Of a stretch of 64,000 bases of DNA, positions 54,677 to 64,000 are shown piece after piece. Under the pieces are notes generated by a model. The model was not told the origin of the DNA. It saw only the letters and a program-made list of their open reading frames with translations, and searched no databases. Positions within the stretch are counted from its first letter, which is position 1. Each line of letters starts with the position of its first letter. This DNA comes from Letharia columbiana (Eukaryota; Ascomycota; Lecanoromycetes; Lecanorales; Parmeliaceae). Location: NCBI RefSeq assembly GCF_014066305.1, contig NW_023501125.1, positions 1-64,000 on the forward strand. Direction: 5' to 3'. Made by a program: the position numbers and the translations under genes.

Positions 54677-56420
54677 TCATGCTATCGACTTCTGGCCCGA
54701 ATGAAGACTGGCGACCTTCTCCCCCCTTTCCATGCCTTTATTATTGCCAACAGCAACAATGACCAGACCCTCCTTCCCTTCGTCAAGCCAATTCAACGGC
54801 CCTATGGGTAGCGAAGCATTCGGCGGTAACCACTTCAATACCTCCCTAACCTCCGCATCAAGCTTCGGCTGCATGCCATGTTCGTACTTGAAGTCTCCGC
54901 CCAATTTCTTGGCAATGTTCTGCATATCAGATTACTTCTGCAGCGTAGGCAGGACCTCCGACGGCTGCAAAATGTGGATTTTCTTGACGATATTGGCGCC
55001 CACCCATTTCTGAATACAGCTCCAGACAGTTGGGAAGTAGGAAGGTGCTCCGATGACCTGGTGCCTGCCAATTAGCGATATTGTTACAGTGGTGACCGAC
55101 TGGAAACGGAGTGATGCAGGTGAAAAGCGTACGAGAACATGGTCGAGGATCTCAGGATAGTTGATCCCGACCAGCCTACTAAAATCCTGCAGATACCCCC
55201 TCAGATTCCAGAACTGACGAAGCCCCATACCCGAGATGTCGATGACGCAGAGCGTCTTTGTGACTGCTATGTCCGGATACTTTCTACTGGGGACGGCAGA
55301 GCACAGCGGCATCACGAACCGAGCCAGCGTATCAAATATGGTAAAAGCACGTAACATCTCCGTCGAAACGATGCCCGGCATTTTCAAATCCGACCCTTTA
55401 ACCTCCATTTTGGCCGAGGACTTTTTGAATGCTGCCATGGTCTTGGAGTCCAGCTTCGCGACATCGAACATGCAAATCGGCTGGCCTCTCTTGTCCCTGC
55501 GGCCGATCCAATGGGGATACTGTGTGAAATGTTCAATTATCCTGCTGTCTGGATGAGCGGGTGAATTTACCAGGGTTCTTGTCTCTTCATAGGCATGAAC
55601 ATCGATTTTCTCGTAGAAGGAGCGAAGTCGATCGACCTCTCGGGCCAGGGAGGCCTCCTTGAACTGTCGGGGGGCTACGGAGACGTCGCATTGTTTGGCA
55701 TAGAAGAACAGTCTGGCACTCATGTTAGCACAGTAAACCCTAGTCCAGAGGGGATAATTCTAAACTTGGAACAAGGCACGTACGGAAGGATAGCCTCATC
55801 ATTGATTCCATCAATCCCATCATGCTCGCCAGGCGTACAGGTCTCTGCAAAAGGCCATGTGCCTCACAGAGCCTCTTGAAAGAATTGAACGCAGAGTCTT
55901 CCTGCGTCGACCGTATTTTGATGGGCTTACCCGCTGTATCGCTTTGTATACTTGCACTGCTTTTGATATACTTTTTGCTGTTTAAAGATGGAAGTGGGCT
56001 GGGAAGTGCTGCGTCTTCGGCCTTCTTGCTTGAATACCGTCTCAGTGGGAACGATCTAGGAGATGACGATGGTTCTTTCTTCTCCGTTTCTGCCTGGTGA
56101 CTAACGGCCGCCGTAGATGACGAAACCTCTCCCGATTCTCGATTTGTACTCTCTTCCACCGGTGTAGATGGCGGTGTGATACTGAATTTGAATGGCGGAA
56201 TCTGCGGTGGGCCGTGAGGTTTTGACTCGACCGGTTGTCGTTCGACTGGTTCCGGTTCTGGGGGTTTTGACTCATATCTGCACCTAAAAGATGGTAATAT
56301 ACGCATCACGAAGGCTAAGATGGCGAGGTCCAGGCTCGACATATCGACAACGACGTTCATGGGATCGCTGAAGGATGAAGGTACTTTGTGAGAGACCTTG
56401 ACCATGTCGAATTTATTCAT
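54677..56420 (-). pseudogene. Sec14-like lipid-transfer protein with two lesions
   Basis: A CRAL-TRIO (Sec14) gene with an N-terminal Pro/Ser-rich region, the CRAL-TRIO-N helix (FNSFKRLCEAHGLL) and the lipid-binding fold (DISGMGLRQFWNLRG; IGAPSYFPTVW). Plausible introns are 55783-55713, 55570-55520 and 55132-55058; the last two carry no stop and are multiples of three. Two lesions stand out. The CRAL-TRIO-N sequence changes frame near 55841-55853 (GLLQ to a different frame reading PGEHDGIDGINDEAIL). A TAA stop at 54934-54932 follows LQPSEVLPTLQK, although the family sequence continues intact after it (KLGGDFKYEHGMQPKLD) to 54677. Such proteins move phosphatidylinositol and other lipids between membranes. 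Loss of function is likely unless these are sequencing errors. Confidence 0.7.
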
Positions 56421-57698
56421 CCACCAGTACGAGAAGACACACCTAGTAAACAGGCTTCTAGACCGTTAGTCCGCCTTTTCTTACCGACATTTCCCGGACA
56501 TCCCACTCGACCTGGTCTTGACTGACGTGTAGACCGCACGTTTGATGGGTCCAAGACTGCTTTGCTCGTCTGAAGAGGGGGTGAAGGCGTAGTGTCCGGA
56601 TGAGAGGAACGACGACTATCAGAGACCGAGAGTTGAAGGGACAGAACCGAGAAAAATGCCACGTCCATGCATACATCCAGCTGGGTTCAGACATGGCTCC
56701 GCATACTGGTGGCTTCAAGTTCAATGCACCTGTCGGCACTGCAAACCAACCATCGCTGGCCTCCCGTTCTTCCAAACTGAGCGCAGATCGTGTCTCCACA
56801 CAGTAAATGGCTTCAGGCAATCAACCCGTTAGCCCCGCAAGTCCAATCGTCGTGATCGTGTGAAACCCCAATCCGCCAATGCCTTCGTATGCACAAACCT
56901 ATCGGGGCCGCAGAGACGGGTGCCGCGTATATACCGTAAGCCGTGCTCGGCGGCATGACGAGCAGACGGGTGTTTCGTCTTGCCGGACAGTGATAGTATC
57001 ATGTTAAGTCACACGACGTAGAGATAGCCATGAAATGCATCCAAAACCCCCAACGCTTCCGCTCAAGCCATGCCCGTTGCCCCCTGTGAAAACGGTGTGG
57101 CTGGCTGAGCCTGCACGTTGAGCTGAGGTGCGTAGACCTTCCCGAAGTGGATATGGCACGCGGACATCCTGCATGTTTCACCGTGACCGGTTTTTCTCCA
57201 CCAGCGAGTCAGGATACGACTGACTGTCTCGTTCCACCGAAGAGGTCCACCATAGTGGACAGCGCAGCCGTTGGTACTAAGAGAGAGAGAGAGACGACCG
57301 GTGGCCACAGATTGTCGGTGTCGAAGAATGGTCTCGCTGTACCACAAGTTGCTAGGGAAGCCTCCCGCTTGACCAGGGAGCCTCTCAACCCTTGGCTAGC
57401 GAGGCATCCCTCGCTGCTCCTTGAGATGATCATCATCTACTCTAGTTGACCGAAGAGGCCCAGATACCAGATGGTTTCAGGGAATGACACATTACTCGCC
57501 CCAACGTGCATATGCTACAACGGACCTGGAGTATCTGCTGAGAGGAAGCTAAATCTCAAATTCCATCCTCCTCCTCCCATGGACAGTCAAGTTTCCGCTA
57601 CTCTGATAAACCACTGGTGTGAGTCGTGATAGTGCATCAAAATTCTCCATTTTTGGGCAAACATCGCCAATTACTACCGTGATTGAGCTTCTTCAAAC
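56421..57698. other. Intergenic interval
   Basis: No gene supported. A 120-codon minus-strand frame at 56820-56458 and others lack recognisable features. A short GA run (AGAGAGAGAGAG) lies at about 57281. Confidence 0.4.
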
Positions 57699-58782
57699 TC
57701 AGTCACGCCAATGATAGCGCTCGGTAGTCTCGCTCCAATACTCATTCCCAGCCAGCACATACTCTAGACCCTTGAGATACAGCTTGAGAGACGGATCAGT
57801 CCCTCCTTTACCTTCCAGCGCTTTTGCCACCATGTCTTAATGATAAATTTCCCACTCCCGACAGAGAACCCACAAAATGCGTTTGCCGTGGCATATGATA
57901 CCCCAGCATCTATAGACATTGTATTCACGATGTTCAGCAATTTCGCACCTTCCTTGTGGTCCCTCTTCCACAAACGGAGTTCTTTCTCGAAACTGTGGAT
58001 ATCATTGACAATGATGCCGAGTTTGCCGTAGCTTTCGTGGATCCTTTCCAGTGATTCCAATGTTTCGTTGGGCACGCGCAGCTGTGAGCTGTATCGTACG
58101 CAGGCTGCGATAAAGCTTGAAATGGCTGTCATTAGATTACTACATCAAGAGAGACAGCGAGGCAGGTACTCACGCGCAGCCACCCTCCTTGATCCGCTGT
58201 TTAAGCAAAGATCACATGTCCGGACACTCAAAGCGCACCGAGTCAATCTGGGCAGTGATGCAAACCGAGGCTTCCCGAAGCACCTGATACGCGAGCTATT
58301 TGTCACAAGCACGCATACTCGTCCAAACGTCATAGGTAATCCGTTCGTAAGGGTCACTGCGGTTCGGGAGCCTTTTGCCCATGGCGATCGGTATCAGCCT
58401 CTTGTAGAGCCTCTTGCCTTCTTCGAGACTCATGTCCTCTGCCACGTCTATCCAAAAGCATATGAGCTTACAGACTCTATAAATATGACCAACGGGCAGA
58501 CTTGCCATCAAGGAGGAACAGCAATGTGTTCACCTTGACGGTATCCAGGAGACGGTCATCATCAGCCATGGGAAATGCCAAACATCCCCAACGGTTGGTT
58601 TGGGAGGTGAAGAACCTGTTCCTATCCTTCTGGTACTTGAACGGCCAATGTTTCATGAAGAAGCTATCAAGCTCGGCACAAACTGCGTCCGCTCGAGGGT
58701 GGCATTGAATATCGAAAATGGTTGGAGGCGGCTTGTTGCAAGGAACGTAAGGCACGACTTGAGGGGACCATACAAAACCCAT
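57699..58782 (-). pseudogene. Broken aristolochene-synthase-like sesquiterpene cyclase
   Basis: A class I terpene synthase related to fungal aristolochene synthase, which cyclises farnesyl diphosphate using Mg2+. From the ATG at 58782: HWPFKYQKDRNRFF, FPMADDDRL, then LLFLLD joined across a GC-AG intron (58505-58448) to DVAEDMSLEEG, giving the metal motif DDVAED. The second metal motif, NDIHSFEKE, is intact. The family C-terminus, YLKGLEYVLAGNEYW, is also present. Lesions: an in-frame TAG at 58298-58296 after RACDK, an in-frame TGA at 58214-58212, and a one-base frame change near 57831-57836 before the C-terminus. A 34-nt GTGAGT...TAG interval (58173-58140) is unusually short for an intron. 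Several independent lesions make a pseudogene much more likely than error. Confidence 0.82.
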
Positions 58783-60115
58783 AGTAAGGATGTCAGCTAG
58801 TCGCGATGTAAAGATTTGGACCAGCGGTAGGCTGAGTATAAGGGTGTTCAGCCGAGAGCGGGAGTTGTGAATTGTTGGCGTCCAAGCTTCTGGCTTGTGG
58901 AACATTGGGAACTTCATGTATCTTGAGGGTTCTGCCGCGGGCACAGCACGTCCAGTGTTTCATACCTAGAGTATCCATAGCATCGGCTCTTTTGAAGTGG
59001 GTCTTCGGTAGCCGCAGAACGCTAACTCCATGGCTTTGGTGGATCAACAATAGAGCAGCAATCAAATTACTAGATCTCCTGCCTTAATGACCGACTCCAA
59101 AAACTGGAATTTGAAAGGCATTCTAGTGTCTGGCGAGGACAGCATCCTCTCGAAGCTGACTGGTTAGTACCGACATCGGAGACCCTCGTACCGACATCAG
59201 GAAGGGCAAGAGGTATCTTGACAGGTACTATAAATGCAGGGAAAGACTTTCGGTCTAAACACGGCCATTTTCTTTAATCGCTCCACTGCATGCATGAAAA
59301 TTTCCGATAAGAGTCTGGGGATGATGCATGTGGAGGCTAAATGCGCGAGAGCGAACAGTCCCGGCGAGAAGCGGATTGTGCATAACCGGTAACCTTCTTG
59401 GATTGTGCATACTCGTCCCACGAAGGCGCCGATCCGTCTCGTCGCAATAACACAAATGCGAACCCGTCTAGATCGTGGGGTAGAGCACTTTGTGCTTTGC
59501 AAGCCTTGCCTTGAACGGCTCCAGGATTCAATTGCCTGCTAAGAAAGGGGATTGCTGATCGCTGTCCACCACTGCATGTACCATCTTCAACCCAGCTCGG
59601 CCTCCAAATCAATTGGAAATTTCCAGAATCTAAGACACGTCAAAAGGTCTGGAACACTTTGCCCGGCTCGAGGTTCCCAAACTCCAAGACAGAGCTAATG
59701 TTGCGGCTTGCCACGGTGACGAGAATCTTAGCTAAATAGCACTCCGAAGCTCAGACGAGAATGGACTCTGATTCGCAGATATGATCTGGCCGGACTTGGA
59801 ATCCGGAAGCCCTTTGTATTGTCTGGCATAGAATGTCTGGTGGGAGAAAGACATAGAGTGTCCCCTCCTGCCCTTCGACATCATCGATCCAATAGACAGG
59901 TTTAGCAATGTGATTCAAAAGAATAATTCAAAACGAAAAGGGTAATAATTCAATAGACTAACCATATAGAGTAGTTATTAGCCTCGTCGATCACCTACGA
60001 ATTAAATCACTATTTTATATTATAAAACAGTGATTTAATTGTAAAGTTACCTTATACGGCGTTAGCGTAACTACTTATTTCGACATATAAAATTGAAATT
60101 ACGAAGATAGTAGAG
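58783..60115. other. Gene-free edge of the right repeat island
   Basis: Upstream region of the broken terpene synthase, then DNA that becomes AT-rich from about 59900. No gene seen. Confidence 0.5.
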
Positions 60116-60116
60116 T

Positions 60117-60612
60117 AACCCATTTCGACCAGGGGGTTAACCCCGCAATTTCGAATTTTTGAAAATCGTAAAATCGCAAAATCATTTTTCATAGCTACCT
60201 TCCGATTTATTTATCGATCTATTAAAACATAAGCGATGGCTCTATAACACTCAGATGTAATTTATTAAATAGTATTCTATTATTGAAAGAAGACTTAGAA
60301 TTATTATATCTAAAGCTTCTATAATTACTATAGAGTTATTACTACTAGTTAAAGAGTAGACTATAGTTAAGATAGATAGCTTTAAAACCTCTAATTAAAT
60401 ATTACTTCGTTAATATTAAGTTAATTCATATAATTTCGAATTCTAAACTATATTATAGAATACGCGTTATAATTTACACTCTTTAGAATCTAAATTAATT
60501 ACCTTAATATAAAGCAATATTGTGGGATAAGCGAATATTAGAAAATGGAAAATGGAAAAATGGAAAATGGAAAATGGATTTTCGGTAGTTAACCCCTGGT
60601 CGAAATGGGTTG
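60117..60612. mobile_element. MITE-like element with 24-bp terminal inverted repeats
   Basis: The left end at 60117-60141 (AACCCATTTCGACC, then a G run and TTAAC) is repeated in inverse orientation at the right end 60588-60611, differing by one G in the run. The ~500-bp interior is AT-rich and non-coding. It includes a short (AAAATGG)n tract near 60540-60578. Size, inverted ends and lack of coding fit a miniature inverted-repeat element. I see no clear target-site duplication. Confidence 0.6.
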
Positions 60613-60644
60613 CCGTAGACAGTTAGCAGCAGTAGTGAGAGTAA

Positions 60645-61610
60645 CACACGGCCTACTCTCCACGATCTCATATCAATTTACTTAGTTATCCACTCAGTCA
60701 GCCATTTAACCAGAGCACTCAGTTGAGTAAGAGAAGGAGTAATATAGTATAGAGAATTTTTATGAGCGGAGCGAATAGTCGGACTACGATTAAAGACCTG
60801 CTCTCCACGATCTCACATTAATTCACTTAGTTAGCTACTCAGCCAGTCACTTAGCTAAAGCACTTAGTTAAGCAAGAGGAGGGCAATATAGTACGGAGAA
60901 TTTTATAGAGATAGTTAGCAGCAGCAGTAATACAACAAACCTACTCTTCCGTCTCCACCAACCCGATATTCAGTAAGAGGAGGAACCGCTACAGCAGGCA
61001 AATACGGAGAATATTGCGGAGATAGTCAGTAGTAGCAGTAATATAACAGGTCTACTCTCCACAGTCTTATATCAATCCACTTAGTTATTCACTCAGTCGG
61101 CTATTTAGCTAGAGCACTCAATTAAGTAAGAGAAGGAACTACTATAGTAGGTAAATACGGAGAATATTGCGGAGACAGTCGCAGCAGCAGTGACATAATA
61201 GGTCTACTCTCCACGATCTCACACCAATCCACTCAGTCAGCTACTTAGCTAGTCACTCAGCTAATCACTCAACAAGAGGAGGAGCAATGTAGTACGAAGA
61301 ATTTTGCGGAGATAGTCAGCAGCAGCAGTAACACAACAGGTCTACTCTCACGATCTTACACTATTCACTCAGTCAGCTACTCAGCCAGTCACTCAGCTAA
61401 TTACTCAACAAGAGGAGGAGCAATATAGTACGGAGAATTTTGCGGAGATAGTCAGCAGCAGCAGTAATATAACAGGTCTACTCTCCACAGTCTTATATTA
61501 ATCTACTCAGTTATCCACTCAGTCAGCCACTTAGCCAGAGTACTCAATTAAGTAAGAGGAGGGACTACCGTAGTAGGCAAATGCGGAGAACACTACGGAG
61601 AGACCAAGCG
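60645..61610. repeat. Satellite of about seven diverged units
   Basis: Units of about 100-152 bp start near 60651, 60801, 60950, 61051, 61203, 61341 and 61478. A typical unit begins CTACTCTCCAC, runs through CACTCAGTCAGC-type blocks and CAAGAGGAGGAG, and ends GGAGATAGTCAGCAGCAGC. Some units carry an insertion with GTAGGCAAATACGG. Copies differ by substitutions and deletions, so the array is old. CpA is common here, so it is less affected by RIP than the left block. Confidence 0.8.
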
Positions 61611-62347
61611 ACAATAAGACCACCATCATCAAGAACACGGCTCAGCTCTCCAAAATCCCACGACATATACTCTCCACGATTCCACGTCAAATCACCACTT
61701 AGCAGGCGGAGAACGATATTACAATTTAGCTGCTATATCCGCGTGCCTAGGCAATATTATATTATAGTATATCACTACAATAAGCATATAAGAGAAGGAT
61801 CTACTACGTCGATTATAGCCAATTAAACCTCTACAGGCGGGGTCATCTATCGAACGATACATATTTAAACGAATTGAAACCGTTCGATGTCTTGTTTCGA
61901 CAGCTATTTCATTATTCGAAAGTTTTCATTCTAGTAGGAGATTTCGTGGGATACACACCACTAATTAGCCCGGTGTCTCCATTTCTTTTCGATATTCGAA
62001 AACTATACATGCATACTTCTTGCCATGAGGACATGGCATTTTCTATTTTTGTGGGTAATTATTATGAGATGCCTGCGGGCGCATAGATTAATCAATATCT
62101 TTTACATCGCACGCATATATAAGTCAAATCACAATAACTCCTTAACATCGGTCTGCTCGTACTTTATTAGGGGGATATATCTATAACGTAATATAGTGGC
62201 GATCACAGCCTAATAGCCTAGCAATATAACTGTAAAGGTCGTCGCAACGAGGGCCCCATTATTGAAGGAGTTCATAAGGTATATATATAGTGAAAGAAGA
62301 AGAATAAGTGAAATTCAAAGAGATTTGTGACTCTTCGATAAAGGTTT
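61611..62347. repeat. AT-rich repeat DNA
   Basis: AT-rich sequence without surviving genes; short frames only. Probably a further degraded repeat between the satellite and the island edge. Confidence 0.5.
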
Positions 62348-62442
62348 CGCCGAAGTTCGTGATATTGCCTAATCGAGTTAGCGGTAGAAGAGTAGGGCTG
62401 ATCCCGCTTTAAATCATTCTTTTGAAATTCGTTGCTAAACCT
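62348..62442. repeat. Edge sequence shared with the left repeat block
   Basis: Contains in order TTCGCC, GAGTTAGCGG, GTAGGGCT, ATCCCGC and GTTGCTAAACCT, the same order and similar spacing as at about 1749-1836 and in the same orientation. In both places normal-composition DNA begins just to the right, so this looks like the terminus of one repeat family. Confidence 0.55.
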
Positions 62443-64000
62443 GTCTAATGCAACATCACCTCTCACAGCCTCTGCAACTCGTGTTCCTCATGTTGGGAGG
62501 ACTGTACCACGTGCTTTCGATGTTTCCTCCATCAGGACCCCTCCCCAAACAAAAAAGGAAAAAAAAAAAGGAAATCAACATCAATTCCCCAAAAACGATA
62601 CAGAGGGGGTTCGATATTGGCACACCAAGTGCATCAACCGCAATGGGTCTGAGAGGGGACGACTCCACCGCAGATCAAGGAACACTTTCATCCACTGCAT
62701 CCTCTCTGTCTCACGGACTTGACACGGCAGAAGCAGAAACAGAGATGCCTCCAAAAAAAAAACCCAAAAAAAAGGTGAGAGAGAGGAAACAGGCTGCAAG
62801 AACAGGCTAAACTTCGGAGGACGCTAGTAAAATGCACTAAGCTAGGCCTTGGCCAAGCTAAAGCTCTCCATCGGTCGCGCACGAAAGTGTCGCAATTTAG
62901 GGCATCACCTTAGGATTCCAAGTTGTAAAGAATGCAGGTTTTGGCCTCGTCTGCCAGCATTAAGGTTGTATGAACATGACCTCGTCCGTCCAACCTGCTT
63001 CCCATCAATCCTCCTTCGCCTCCGTCTTAGAGCCATCCGCAGCACTGTTCCCCCTCACTGGTAGAACAATCACATAAATCTCGAACCGCTTCTGCATATA
63101 AAAGATTGCCTTCTCCTTCTCAGCTGGCAGACTCTCCGCATCCCGCAAGTTCCCAACAACCTCCTACACCATTCTTGTGCGGAACACTGTCAATCTGATT
63201 GGCAACATACGGTGTCAATCTGATTGGCAAGATCAGTCCATTGGGTCCATGTCTGACCGCCAAAATGCTATTGTGCGTACGGATTGATAGCAGCTAGCGA
63301 CTCGGCGTATATGTGCGAGTTTACCTTTTTCCCCAACAGGGCTCTTCTTGGCTATGTTTCAAACCTGCCTTCTCCTGCAACCGGTGGCAAAAAGGAAAAA
63401 AACCCTTGGTTATCCAATCTTCCCCGTCTGAGTCTTCATCTCCTAGCTTTTGCACATTTTCTATCTCTGGGACGTTGAACTCTGCGATTGCCATCCCAGA
63501 ACACAGTACTATCACCTCTCGGAACGGGTTTATCAGACGCTTGGGCGACTGGCCCGCCTCACCCTTCCAGCACCACATAGGCTTGGACATGGACATCGAG
63601 GCTCTTCACATCACAACCCATCCCTCCAGTACCACCTTTGAAGGTAGCATCCTCCAAGACATTGGCACAATTGGCTGGAAGCCTACTTCGGTACCCCTGA
63701 TTTTTACCACTCTCCATGTTTGCGATGACGTTGGCCGTGCCGTCGGGTTCAAATTCCATGCGACCAGACGCCTTTCCTCGGGGTTAACTGCCAGGATGGT
63801 TGATGTAGTTGGGGGGGCTGGTCCAATGCTTGTGGACCAGTGGGGGTTTCTGGAAATTTTGTTGAAGATGGCTTTGGCTGCGAGTCGTGAGCTCACACTG
63901 CAGATGAGTTGAAAGCCTCTTGAGGATCAGCGATATCCGATCGTGGAGTTTGTATCTGTAACCGCTACTTGTAAAGAGGTGACTCGATGAGGTTTGATAA
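62443..64000. other. Unassigned right end
   Basis: Composition is normal. Open frames exist on both strands (62448-62810 plus, with poly-Lys from A runs; 63313-63912 plus; 63896-63321 minus with one internal stop). None shows a family that I recognise, and plus and minus frames overlap, so I do not choose between them. The region may hold a partial gene continuing beyond 64000. Confidence 0.3.

Noticed and set aside
62448..62810. 120-codon frame with Lys-rich end
   Set aside because: The Lys runs come from A homopolymers at the edge of a repeat island; no domain or splice support.
63321..63896. Minus-strand frame pair as a gene
   Set aside because: An in-frame TGA separates the halves and an equally long plus-strand frame overlaps; no family recognised for either.

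Overview
The window looks like a contig piece from a filamentous ascomycete (Pezizomycotina; Dothideomycetes is my guess, not proven). The reasons are short spliceosomal introns of about 44-93 nt with GT-AG borders and CTGAC/CTAAC branch sites, typical fungal housekeeping proteins, and an AT-rich block at the left end with no CpA dinucleotide over about 1.39 kb, the footprint of repeat-induced point mutation (RIP).

Layout. 1-1850: RIP-mutated repeat DNA with an 8-bp minisatellite. 3.9-27.5 kb: the most unusual part, four large intronless genes on the + strand (900, 1355, 1100 and 1365 aa). Each has an aminoglycoside-phosphotransferase-like (APH) kinase domain followed by a long acidic low-complexity tail that carries conserved islands and ends in the same C-terminal module. 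Small zinc-finger genes lie between them on the - strand. Two are intact, sit head-to-head with APH-2 and APH-3, and share a 59-nt intron at the same codon; a third is broken. 28-35 kb: lineage-specific hypothetical genes, a secreted protein and a glycine-rich hydrophilin. 36-38.5 kb: a seven-exon secreted protein of 712 aa. 39.7-54 kb: a conserved core with MCM5, an insulysin-type M16 protease, a 3-hydroxyisobutyrate-dehydrogenase-like enzyme, dephospho-CoA kinase and the CFIm25 mRNA 3'-processing factor. 54.7-58.8 kb: two genes with disabling lesions, a Sec14-like lipid-transfer protein and an aristolochene-synthase-like sesquiterpene cyclase. 59.9-62.45 kb: a second AT-rich repeat island with a MITE-like element, a satellite of about seven units, and a right edge homologous to the edge of the left island. 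62.45-64 kb: nothing I can identify.

How it fits together. The core genes are unrelated housekeeping functions. The left arm is an accessory cluster formed by repeated duplication, probably of a two-gene unit (zinc-finger gene plus giant APH gene). The right arm decays towards the second repeat island. The APH / zinc-finger array is the best candidate for an undescribed system. Its biochemical role cannot be read from sequence alone, although the kinase catalytic residues are kept in all four copies.
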